Source of the DNA: Pseudomonas fluorescens
Lineage (GTDB): Bacteria; Pseudomonadota; Gammaproteobacteria; Pseudomonadales; Pseudomonadaceae
Direction of reading: 5' to 3'
DNA length: 64,000 bases
Assembly: GCF_001902145.1 (NCBI RefSeq)
Contig: NZ_MRST01000023.1
Span: forward strand, 248,001-312,000
Below are positions 52,735 to 60,307 of this stretch, one piece after another. The position numbers and the translations under genes are program-made. Position 1 is the stretch's first letter, and each line of letters opens with the position of its first letter. Below the pieces are notes generated by a model. It saw only the letters and a program-made list of their open reading frames with translations. It was not told where the DNA came from and did not search any database.

Positions 52735-52854
52735 AAGCTGCAAGCTGCAGGTTGAAGGTTGGGTAGCTGCTTTATAGCCCGGTAATACGGTCAGCACGGT
52801 GACGCCAAACTGACAGCCGCGACAGCTAGCGCTTTTTACTTGCAGCTTGAAGCT
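52735..52854. repeat. Inverted pair of AAGCTGCAAG repeats
   Basis: aagctgcaagctgcag (52735-52750) and the inverse type cttgcagcttgaagct (52839-52854) lie in the gap between the RND adaptor and the small unknown gene. Both match the CAAGCTGCAAGCT-type repeat seen often in pseudomonad intergenic DNA. The gap must also hold the divergent promoters. Confidence 0.55.
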
Positions 52855-52918
52855 CACCGCTTGCGGCTCCGGCCCCGTATACTCGCGCTTTTACACCTAT
52901 AGCTGCGCCGGAGCCCCT

Positions 52919-53152
52919 ATGACTTCCCCAACCCAACCCCCTGTCGACGCGGCTGACCTCGTCGATTCGGCCACCGCCGACGGCGTTGAAAAAGCCGAGA
53001 TCCCGGCGTTCAAGTTCCCCTTCAAACCGGGTGAGCTGGCCGGCGCCAAGAATGCCAGCCAGCCCTGGTACAAAGGCGGCGCCAAGAACGGCCATACCAA
53101 GACGCCAGGCATGGCGCCTCCGGGCACTCGCCGCTCCATGGGTAAACGCTAA
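52919..53152 (+). CDS. Small conserved protein of unknown function
   Basis: A 77-residue protein of no recognised domain. It has an acidic N-terminal half, a Phe-rich central segment (FKFPFKPGE) and a basic Gly/Lys/Arg/Pro-rich tail (GGAKNGHTKTPGMAPPGTRR, then SMGKR). The GGAG six bases before the ATG and the protein-like charge segregation support it as real. The tail could bind nucleic acid or ribosome, but this is a guess. It is divergent from the RND operon. Confidence 0.6.
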   Translation: MTSPTQPPVDAADLVDSATADGVEKAEIPAFKFPFKPGELAGAKNASQPWYKGGAKNGHTKTPGMAPPGTRRSMGKR

Positions 53153-53314
53153 GATTAAAGCGTTGCGTGCGTTATAGGCAGTTGCCTACATCGCCCGTGG
53201 ACATTTCTGCTTGTAGGTCCGCGACCGATTCTTGAAAGCTTGCACAGCGTTTGCTTCGTCCCGATGACGCTCATCGGGGCGTGGTGAGTCAGTTTTCCGG
53301 AAAAGGACATTCCC

Positions 53315-54097
53315 GTGGCCCTGATACATCTTTGTGCGGTGCTTGCCTTCTTGCTCTCGACAAGTGTCGTTGCCGCCGACGTTCAACCGCGGCGTGAAAT
53401 CCGATTCGCCGTCGCCGCGCATTTCCCGCCTTTTCAAAGCCGCAATTCCCAAGGGCAATTGGTGGGGCTGAATATCGAACTGGGCAATGCCCTGTGCGAG
53501 CAACTCAACGTGCGCTGTACCTGGGTTGACCAAGTCGTCATGGAAAATTTCCCGGCCCTTGAAGCCAGGCAGTTCGACGCGATCATGGGCATGGCGCCCA
53601 CCTGCAGTCGGCGGCGACGGGTGAGTTTTACCCATGATCTCTACCCGATCACCACTCGGCTGGTGGCGCGTAAAACCTCGGGCCTGCGCCCTGATCGACG
53701 GTCCCTCAGGGGCAAGCGTGTCGGGGTGCTGGTGCGCAGTAATCGGGAAGCCTTTGCCCTGTCGCAGTGGGCGCCGGCAGGGGTAATCATCAGGAGTTTC
53801 TGGCTCAACGACCAACTGGTGCAGAGCCTGGTTTCGGGCGATATTGACGCGTCCCTTCAAGGTGCCGTGGAGATTCGTGAGGCCCTGCTAGACACGCCCC
53901 AGGGCCTGGACTTCAATTTCATGGGGCCGCCTGTGTCGTCTGGCCTGCTGGGTAATAGCGTGGCGATTGCGGTGCGAAAAACCGATACTGCGTTGCGCAA
54001 TGAGCTAAACCACGCGCTTGAACAACTGATACAGAATGGCGAATACCAGCGCGTCCTCCAGCCCTATCGCCTCGATGTATTGCCCTCCCGTCCATGA
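53315..54097 (+). CDS. Periplasmic solute-binding protein, family 3-like (orphan)
   Basis: A 260-residue exported protein with signal peptide MALIHLCAVLAFLLSTSVVA and a family 3 binding-protein domain. Motifs include REIRFAVAAHFPPFQSRNSQ (about residues 27-46), LVGLNIELGNALCEQLNVRC and the second lobe GKRVGVLVRSNREAF. Family members bind polar amino acids or opines. No ABC permease or ATPase lies beside it, so it may be a sensor, or may feed a transporter encoded elsewhere. It starts at GTG 53315 with AAGGAC upstream. Confidence 0.78.
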   Translation: MALIHLCAVLAFLLSTSVVAADVQPRREIRFAVAAHFPPFQSRNSQGQLVGLNIELGNALCEQLNVRCTWVDQVVMENFPALEARQFDAIMGMAPTCSRRRRVSFTHDLYPITTRLVARKTSGLRPDRRSLRGKRVGVLVRSNREAFALSQWAPAGVIIRSFWLNDQLVQSLVSGDIDASLQGAVEIREALLDTPQGLDFNFMGPPVSSGLLGNSVAIAVRKTDTALRNELNHALEQLIQNGEYQRVLQPYRLDVLPSRP

Positions 54098-54159
54098 TCG
54101 CTAATGTGTGTGCAGCCGAAGTTGAGTAGATACCTATACCGCAATGAGGCCGCAGCGGC

Positions 54160-54903
54160 CTAAGCCGCCCTCAACGAGATAAACGCATAATTGGCCGGCA
54201 CCTCGGTGGCAATGTGCGCCCCGGCATCCAGCACCATTTCAGCGATGTCTATCCCGGACACATGAAACACCCATTCATTGGCCACTGCCGGCTGTTCAAC
54301 CGCCTGTTCAATGGCCTGGGCAAACGCCTGCATGTTCGGCAAGTACGCGGTAAACCCGTCGCCCTTGAGCGCGGTCGTGCGAATGCCAAGCAACGCGCAT
54401 ACCGCTTCCTTGGTCTGCACGTCATCTCGGTCGGCCTGGCGTGAACGCCTGATCAGTTCGGCCAGTTGCGCATCCATCAACTCACCACCGACGATCAGCG
54501 CAGGGCCTTGCTCCCAGGATTCCGCCGGGCAGTCCTTGGCGCTTGGGTTTAGTGGGATATGCGGGTTGATCTCCATCGGGTAGATACGGCACACCAGCGG
54601 GCGCCGTTCGTAGATGCGGCAGCGGTTGTCTTCGTCAAGATTCCGGCAGCGTCCGGCGTTGTAGGCGGCAAAGGTAATTGCCACAAACGCCTCGGTATTG
54701 CCGCTGGGCACGATCACTGAACGGCGCTCGGCATGTTCCCGTTGTTGCAGGGGCAGGCCCAGGCCGTTACCCAGAAAGCCCTCCACCAGAACGATGACGT
54801 TACCGCCGTCCGCGGCCCAGCTGCGGGCTTCTTCGAGGGTCAGGGGCACGTGATGGTCGCTGCAGCATTTACCGCAACCGACGCAGGAAAAGTGTGTGTT
54901 CAT
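54160..54903 (-). CDS. YkgJ-family cysteine cluster protein
   Basis: A 247-residue protein. The N-terminal CVGCGKCC motif (about residues 7-14) and a later Cys set (CRNLDEDNRCRIYERRPLVC) form the YkgJ/CxxCxxCC zinc or iron-sulfur-type cluster, function unknown. The rest shows no familiar domain. The frame opens at 54924, but the ATG at 54903 gives the usual N-terminus. It is convergent with the solute-binding protein. Confidence 0.8.
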   Translation of the reverse strand: MNTHFSCVGCGKCCSDHHVPLTLEEARSWAADGGNVIVLVEGFLGNGLGLPLQQREHAERRSVIVPSGNTEAFVAITFAAYNAGRCRNLDEDNRCRIYERRPLVCRIYPMEINPHIPLNPSAKDCPAESWEQGPALIVGGELMDAQLAELIRRSRQADRDDVQTKEAVCALLGIRTTALKGDGFTAYLPNMQAFAQAIEQAVEQPAVANEWVFHVSGIDIAEMVLDAGAHIATEVPANYAFISLRAA

Positions 54904-55011
54904 GGCGGATCTGTCACCAGGCAAGGTCAGAGGGCACGCTTGAGGGGTGACGGGTTTTTACCTCTATCTACCGCTCAGGGGCTCTGGAAGCAAATTATGC
55001 GCCAGTGAGGA

Positions 55012-55494
55012 TCAGCCCTTGGATACGATGTCGCGCAGCACAAACCGCATGCCCGCACTTTCATACAGTTGCCGGGCGCGCAGGTTGCTCTCCAGCACCT
55101 TGAGGTCCACATAGGGTTCGCCGCGCTGCTTGAACACCTGGAAGCTGTGCAGCAGCAAGGCGCGGCCCAGCCCTTGGCCTTGGGAACAGGGGTGTACGGC
55201 AAGGTTCTTGATAAAGGCGCTGGTCCAGCATTGCGCCACCGCGAGAACACCGTCGCGGTTACTGGCCACCAGGCACAGCGTCGGGTCGTACTCGGCATCG
55301 GTGACAAACTGCCGGCGCCACTCATCCAGGTGGCCGACACGGCCGCCGCCCTGGTCCTGGGTCATGCGCAGCACGGCATGGATCGCCGGGGCCAGTTCAT
55401 CGCGATAATGATCCAGCCGGGTATCCGCTGGCCACTGCGGGGCGGGCAGGCTGCCGGTGAGGTCGCGACGCAGCAGCTGGTAATACTCGCCCAA
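55012..55494 (-). CDS. GNAT-family N-acetyltransferase
   Basis: A 160-residue GNAT acetyltransferase. The acetyl-CoA-binding motif A appears as [20 protein letters not shown] (about residues 94-113) and motif B as LRARQLYESAGMRF (about 137-150). The substrate is unknown. There is no ATG at the N-terminus: the likely start is TTG at 55494, only one codon (ACC) after the cheV stop TAA and in the same frame as cheV. AAAGGG lies about ten bases upstream. Confidence 0.8.
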   Translation of the reverse strand: MGEYYQLLRRDLTGSLPAPQWPADTRLDHYRDELAPAIHAVLRMTQDQGGGRVGHLDEWRRQFVTDAEYDPTLCLVASNRDGVLAVAQCWTSAFIKNLAVHPCSQGQGLGRALLLHSFQVFKQRGEPYVDLKVLESNLRARQLYESAGMRFVLRDIVSKG

Positions 55495-55497
55495 GGT

Positions 55498-56400
55498 TTA
55501 CAGGCCCTTTTGCGCCACGGTTTGTGCGGCGACGACCAGGCATTTGGTCAATTCTGGGGATGAGAATTTGGTGAGTACCGAGTCGGCACCGGCCAGGCGT
55601 GCTTTTTCGCTGTTCATCGCACTGTCCAGGGAGGTGTGCAACAGCACGTAGAGGTCCTTGAAATCCGGGGTTTCGCGCAGGGTGCGGGTGAGGGCGTAGC
55701 CGTCCATTTCAGACATCTCGATGTCCGACACCACCACGTTGATCTGTTCAACCGTGCCTTGCAGCTCCAGCAGCACGTCGATGGCTTCCTTGGCGCTGCG
55801 GGCGGTGTGGCAGGTCAGGCCGAGGTTGCGCAGGGTGTGGACCGATTGCTGCAAAGCCACTTGGCTGTCGTCCACCACCAGGATGCGGGCATTGCCCAGC
55901 ACTTCGGCTTCTTCCATGGTCAGGTCGGTCGGCGCTGCTTCAACCGGTGCCGGGGCGATGCCATGGATGACTTTCTCGATATCCAGCACCTGCACCAGGC
56001 CACCTTCCACCTGGGTCACCCCGGTGATAAACGCCCGATTGCCGCCGGAGCCGTAGGGCGGCGGGCGGATATCGGTGGTCAGGCAATGCACGATCTTGCT
56101 CACCGCCTGCACGTGCAGGCCCTGCTTGGAACGGCTGACATCGGTGACGATCAGGCAGCCGCCGTCCGGGTCTTGCAAGGGCATTTCACCCAGGGCGCGG
56201 CTCAGGTCGATCACCGAGAGTGAAGCGCCGCGCAAGGTGGCGATGCCTTTGACGTGCGGGTGGGACTCCGGCAGCTTGGTCAACGGCGGGCAGGGGATGA
56301 TCTCGCTGACTTTCAACAGGTTGATGGCCATCAGCTTGCCGCTGCGCAAGGTAAAGAGCAGAAGCGAGAGTGAGTCTGCGCGGGCTTTGGTGGTGGACAT
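55498..56400 (-). CDS. cheV: Chemotaxis coupling protein CheV (CheW-REC)
   Basis: A 300-residue protein. The N-terminal CheW domain (about residues 10-155; LLFTLRSGKLMAINLLKVSE, IATLRGASLSVIDLSRAL) is joined to a C-terminal receiver domain (about 170-295) with acidic pair VVDDSQ, phosphorylated Asp in VVSDIEMSEMDGY and Lys in VLTKFSS. CheV couples chemoreceptors to CheA and is tuned by phosphorylation. Pseudomonads carry several CheV copies, so this one is not tied to a neighbouring che operon. Confidence 0.9.
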   Translation of the reverse strand: MSTTKARADSLSLLLFTLRSGKLMAINLLKVSEIIPCPPLTKLPESHPHVKGIATLRGASLSVIDLSRALGEMPLQDPDGGCLIVTDVSRSKQGLHVQAVSKIVHCLTTDIRPPPYGSGGNRAFITGVTQVEGGLVQVLDIEKVIHGIAPAPVEAAPTDLTMEEAEVLGNARILVVDDSQVALQQSVHTLRNLGLTCHTARSAKEAIDVLLELQGTVEQINVVVSDIEMSEMDGYALTRTLRETPDFKDLYVLLHTSLDSAMNSEKARLAGADSVLTKFSSPELTKCLVVAAQTVAQKGL

Positions 56401-56463
56401 AAAAACCTTCTGTGGATCAGGGATGACGATCTATACACCGTTATCGACCCTTGCCCCGAAAAC

Positions 56464-56563
56464 TGTAGGAGCGAGCTTGCTCGCGAAGAACTTGAAAGCG
56501 CCGCGTTAAAACAGATTTTGCGCGTTATCGTTGACGTTTTTCGCGAGCAAGCTCGCTCCTACA
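56464..56563. repeat. REPIN, type 1, copy E
   Basis: Inverted 24-base arms at 56464-56487 and 56540-56563. The right part of the spacer (gcgcgttatcgttgacgttt) matches copies A and D, while its left part has diverged. It lies between the cheV start and the ghrB stop. Confidence 0.92.
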
Positions 56564-56576
56564 GTGGGGTGGGGTG

Positions 56577-57551
56577 TCAGCCCTTCCAGGCTTGGGGGTT
56601 CACCAGATCCTGCGGGCGCTGGCCCAGCAGGGCGCTGCGCAGGTTGTCCACGGCGCGGTTGGCCATGGCTTCGCGGGTTTCACCGGTGGCCGAACCAATA
56701 TGCGGCAGGGTCACCGCATTGCTCAGTTGGAACAACGGCGATTCAGCCAGCGGTTCCTTTTCATACACATCCAGCCCGGCACCACGAATGCGCTGGGTTT
56801 GCAGGGCTTCGACCAGCGCCGGCTCATCCACCACCGGCCCACGGGAAATATTGATCAGGATCGCGCTGGACTTCATCAACCCCAGCTCCCGGGTGCTGAT
56901 CAGGTGACGGGTCTTGTCGCTCAACGGCACCACCAGGCAGACGAAATCCGCCTCGGCCAGCAACTGCTCCAGGCTGCGAAACTGCGCGCCCAGTTCCTGC
57001 TCCAGCGCGGTCTTGCGGCTATTGCCGCTGTAAAGGATCGGCATATTGAAGCCCAGGCGCCCACGCCGGGCCACGGCTGCGCCGATATTGCCCATGCCGA
57101 CGATGCCCAGGGTCTTGCCGTGCACATCGCAACCAAACAAAGGCGCGCCCACGCTGGCTTTCCATTGGCCTGCCTTGGTCCAGGCGTCCAATTCGGCCAC
57201 GCGGCGGGCGCTGCTCATCAGCAACGCAAAGGCCAGGTCGGCAGTGCTCTCGGTGAGCACATCGGGGGTGTTGGTGAGCAGGATCCCGCGCTCGTTGAAG
57301 TACGGCACGTCGTAGTTGTCGTAGCCTACCGATACGCTGGACACCACTTGCAGCTTGCTCGCGCTTTCAAGCTGCTCGCGGCCCAGCTTGCGGCCCACGC
57401 CGATCAAGCCATGAGCATGGGGCAGGGCTTCGTTGAACTGAGCATTGATGTCACCCAGCTTGGGGTTGGGCACGATCACCTCGAAATCCTGTTGCAGGCG
57501 TTCGATCATGGGCGGGGTGATACGGCTGAAGGCCAGGACAGTCTTTTTCAT
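56577..57551 (-). CDS. ghrB: Glyoxylate/hydroxypyruvate/2-ketogluconate reductase (GhrB-like)
   Basis: A 324-residue D-2-hydroxyacid dehydrogenase, the same length as E. coli GhrB. The substrate-side segment VVSSVSVGYDNYDVPYFNER is followed by the Rossmann motif GIVGMGNIGAAVARRGRLGF (about residues 147-166), INISRGPVVDEPALVEAL and the catalytic-His LPHIGSATGETREAMA (about 283-298). It reduces glyoxylate, hydroxypyruvate or 2-ketogluconate with NADPH. GGAG seven bases upstream supports 57551; upstream in-frame codons derive from a repeat. Confidence 0.85.
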   Translation of the reverse strand: MKKTVLAFSRITPPMIERLQQDFEVIVPNPKLGDINAQFNEALPHAHGLIGVGRKLGREQLESASKLQVVSSVSVGYDNYDVPYFNERGILLTNTPDVLTESTADLAFALLMSSARRVAELDAWTKAGQWKASVGAPLFGCDVHGKTLGIVGMGNIGAAVARRGRLGFNMPILYSGNSRKTALEQELGAQFRSLEQLLAEADFVCLVVPLSDKTRHLISTRELGLMKSSAILINISRGPVVDEPALVEALQTQRIRGAGLDVYEKEPLAESPLFQLSNAVTLPHIGSATGETREAMANRAVDNLRSALLGQRPQDLVNPQAWKG

Positions 57552-57570
57552 TGCAGAACTCCACTCAACA

Positions 57571-57598
57571 TGTGGGAGCTGGCTTGCCTGCTCCCACA
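57571..57598. repeat. Collapsed type 2 REP element
   Basis: tgtgggagctggcttgcctg (57571-57590) is identical to 20 bases of the type 2 REPIN at 46291, then runs straight into ctcccaca, the end of an inverted arm. The spacer and most of one arm are lost. It lies 20 bases upstream of the ghrB start codon. Confidence 0.75.
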
Positions 57599-57635
57599 AT
57601 GAATTTATAGGGGGTGGGGAAGCAGCGTGCCAAAA

Positions 57636-58604
57636 TCAGGTCGCCATCCGCACACCACCCACACCGCCGCTCAACTCATACGCCACCAATTCCGCCTGGT
57701 GCGCCGCCAGAATCTCCGGCAACGAACCGCGCAGGTATTCCACCCAGGTCTTGATCTTTGCATCCAGGTATTGGCGCGAGGGGTAGATGGCGTACAGGTT
57801 CAGCTCCTGGGAACGGTAGGTCGGCATCACTCGTACCAGCGTGCCATTGCGCAGCCCTTCGATGGCGGCGTACACCGGCAGCAGGCCGACGCCCATGCCG
57901 CTGGTGATCGCGGTTTTCATCGCGTCGGCCGAGTTCACCAGGAACGGCGACGTGTTGATTGCCACGCTTTCCTGGCCTTCAGGGCCATTGAAGGTCCATT
58001 TGTCCAGCTGGATCACCGGGCTGACCAGGCGCAGGCACGCATGGTTGAGCAAGTCCTGGGGCCGTTGGGCGCAGCCCTTGGCCTTGACGTATTCCGGTGA
58101 GGCGCAGGCGATGCTGTAGGTGATGCCCAGGCGCTGGGACACGAAACCTGAGTCCGGCAGTTCGCTGGCCAGCACGATGGACACGTCGTAGCCCTCGTCG
58201 AGCAGGTCCGGCACGCGGTTGGCCAGGGTCAGGTCGAAGGTCACGTCGGGATGGGTGCGGCGGTAGCGGGCAATCGCGTCGATGACGAAATGCTGGCCGA
58301 TGCCGGTCATGGTGTGCACTTTCAACTGCCCGGCGGGGCGCGCATGGGCGTCGCTGGCTTCGGCCTCGGCTTCCTCGACGTAGGCGAGGATCTGCTCGCA
58401 GCGCAGCAAGTAGCGTTTGCCGGCTTCGGTCAGGGCGATGCGCCGGGTAGTGCGGTTGAGCAAGCGGGTTTGCAGGTGGGCCTCAAGGTTGGAGACCGCG
58501 CGCGAGACGTTGGCCGTGGTGGTGTCCAGTTGCACGGCGGCGGCGGTGAAGCTGCCGGCTTCGGCCACACAACTGAAGGCGCGCATGTTTTGCAAAGTGT
58601 CCAT
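57636..58604 (-). CDS. LysR-family transcriptional regulator
   Basis: A 322-residue LysR regulator. The winged helix-turn-helix spans about residues 1-60 (MRAFSCVAEAGSFTAAAVQL, then SRAVSNLEAHLQTRLLNRTT). The effector-binding domain follows, with GQLKVHTMTGIGQHFVIDAI and the SGMGVGLLPVYAA segment. It diverges from the efflux operon across a gap of about 180 bases, the standard arrangement for a LysR protein controlling the neighbour, much like AaeR in E. coli. The inducer is unknown. Confidence 0.88.
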   Translation of the reverse strand: MDTLQNMRAFSCVAEAGSFTAAAVQLDTTTANVSRAVSNLEAHLQTRLLNRTTRRIALTEAGKRYLLRCEQILAYVEEAEAEASDAHARPAGQLKVHTMTGIGQHFVIDAIARYRRTHPDVTFDLTLANRVPDLLDEGYDVSIVLASELPDSGFVSQRLGITYSIACASPEYVKAKGCAQRPQDLLNHACLRLVSPVIQLDKWTFNGPEGQESVAINTSPFLVNSADAMKTAITSGMGVGLLPVYAAIEGLRNGTLVRVMPTYRSQELNLYAIYPSRQYLDAKIKTWVEYLRGSLPEILAAHQAELVAYELSGGVGGVRMAT

Positions 58605-58785
58605 GGAGTGTTCTCAAGGGAGATAGCAAATTGTGACAGAAAGTTACGCTTTCAGTGATCCCTACCAACGGATTATCGCCTGAACGGTAACAAAGATTCA
58701 CAGGAATGCCAGCTTATCGTCCTCCATGGCGCCGCCTAGAATTGCGCCACCTCTCCCGCAACACCCTCTCAGGAATTCGCTTGCC

Positions 58786-60297
58786 GTGCCGCGTCGCATC
58801 AGCAGAGAGCTGAAGACTCTCAGTGTTTGGGCTTTAACGTCAGTCATCAGCGGTTGCATCGGAACCGGAGGAATCGCCCCGCAAGGCCAGGCGATCAACG
58901 CCAATACCCTGGCCACCGACGCCGCGATCCAGAGCGCCGCCCGCGACGCCCACTGGCCCACCGCCCAATGGTGGCAGGCCTACGGCGACCCGCAGCTCAA
59001 CCGTTGGGTCGAACTCGCCACCCACAACAGCCCCAGCCTGGCCGTGGCCGCCGCCCGTGTGCGGCAAGCCCGAGCGCTGGCCGGAGTGGCCGAGTCGGCC
59101 GAGTCGCTGCAGATCAACAGCGACACCACCCTCAAGCGCCACAACTGGCCCAAGGATCAGTTCTACGGCCCCGGCCAATTGAGCGGCGCCAACACCTGGG
59201 ACAACAATTCGTCCCTGGGCCTGAGCTACGCCCTGGACCTGTGGGGCCGGGAAAGCAACAGCACCGAACGCGCCGTCGACCTGGCGCACATGAGCGCCGC
59301 CGAAGCGCGCCTGGCCCAGCTCGAACTGCAAAACAACGTGGTGCGCGCCTATATCCAGCTGTCGTTGCAGTACGCCAACCGTGACATCGCGGCCGCCACC
59401 CTGGCCCAGCAACAGCAGATCCTGGACCTGGCCAACAAACGCCTGGCCGCCGGGATCGGCACTCACTTTGACGTCAGCCAGGCCGAAACCCCGCTGCCGG
59501 AAACCCATCGCCAACTGGATGCCTTGGACGAGGAAATCGCCCTGAGCCGTAACCAACTGGCGGCGTTGGCCGGCAAAGGCCCGGGGGAGGGCGCGCAATT
59601 GCAGCGCCCGACCCTGGCCCTCGCCGCGCCGTTGAAATTGCCCTCCAGCCTGCCCGCGCAGTTGCTCGGCCAACGCCCGGACGTGGTCGCCAGCCGCTGG
59701 CAGGTAGCAGCCCAGGCACGGGGTATCGATGTGGCTCATGCAGGCTTCTATCCCAACGTCGACCTGGTCGGCAGCCTTGGCTACATGGCCACTGGCGGCG
59801 GCATGCTGGAATTCCTGGCCGGCAAGAAATTCAACTACAACGTCGGCCCGGCGATCACCTTGCCGATCTTCGACGGCGGCCGCCTGCGTGCGCAATTGGG
59901 TGAAGCCAGTGCCGGCTACGACATCGCGGTGGCCCAGTACAACCAGACCCTGGTCAATGCGCTCAAGGGCATCAGCGACCAGTTGATCCGCCGCGAGTCC
60001 ATGGACAAGCAATCGACGTTCGCCGCGCAGTCGGTGGCCTCGGCGCAGAAAACCTACGACATCGCCATGATCGCCTATCAGCGTGGCCTCACTGACTACC
60101 TCAACGTGCTCAACGCCCAAACCTTGTTGTTTCGCCAGCAGCAGATCGAACAACAGGTGCAGGCGGCACGCCTCAGTGCCCATGCCGAGCTGGTGACCGC
60201 CCTGGGCGGCGGCCTCGGTGCTGGCGACGATGTGCCCACGGCTGCCAAGACACTCCCAAGCAAGACTCCGGCGGCGCTCGCCGTGTTTGATCACTGA
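58786..60297 (+). CDS. NodT-family outer-membrane efflux lipoprotein
   Basis: A 503-residue outer membrane channel. The signal sequence ends ALTSVISGC, giving a lipoprotein with Cys near residue 23. Two TolC-like repeats follow (WWQAYGDPQLNRWVELATHN, about 64-83; DVVASRWQVAAQARGIDVAH, about 300-319), as in NodT/OprM proteins. It is the first gene of a four-gene efflux operon and provides the outer membrane exit. The start is GTG at 58786 with AGGAA upstream; upstream codons lack any signal. Confidence 0.85.
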   Translation: MPRRISRELKTLSVWALTSVISGCIGTGGIAPQGQAINANTLATDAAIQSAARDAHWPTAQWWQAYGDPQLNRWVELATHNSPSLAVAAARVRQARALAGVAESAESLQINSDTTLKRHNWPKDQFYGPGQLSGANTWDNNSSLGLSYALDLWGRESNSTERAVDLAHMSAAEARLAQLELQNNVVRAYIQLSLQYANRDIAAATLAQQQQILDLANKRLAAGIGTHFDVSQAETPLPETHRQLDALDEEIALSRNQLAALAGKGPGEGAQLQRPTLALAAPLKLPSSLPAQLLGQRPDVVASRWQVAAQARGIDVAHAGFYPNVDLVGSLGYMATGGGMLEFLAGKKFNYNVGPAITLPIFDGGRLRAQLGEASAGYDIAVAQYNQTLVNALKGISDQLIRRESMDKQSTFAAQSVASAQKTYDIAMIAYQRGLTDYLNVLNAQTLLFRQQQIEQQVQAARLSAHAELVTALGGGLGAGDDVPTAAKTLPSKTPAALAVFDH

Positions 60298-60307
60298 GTA
60301 GGCCTTG

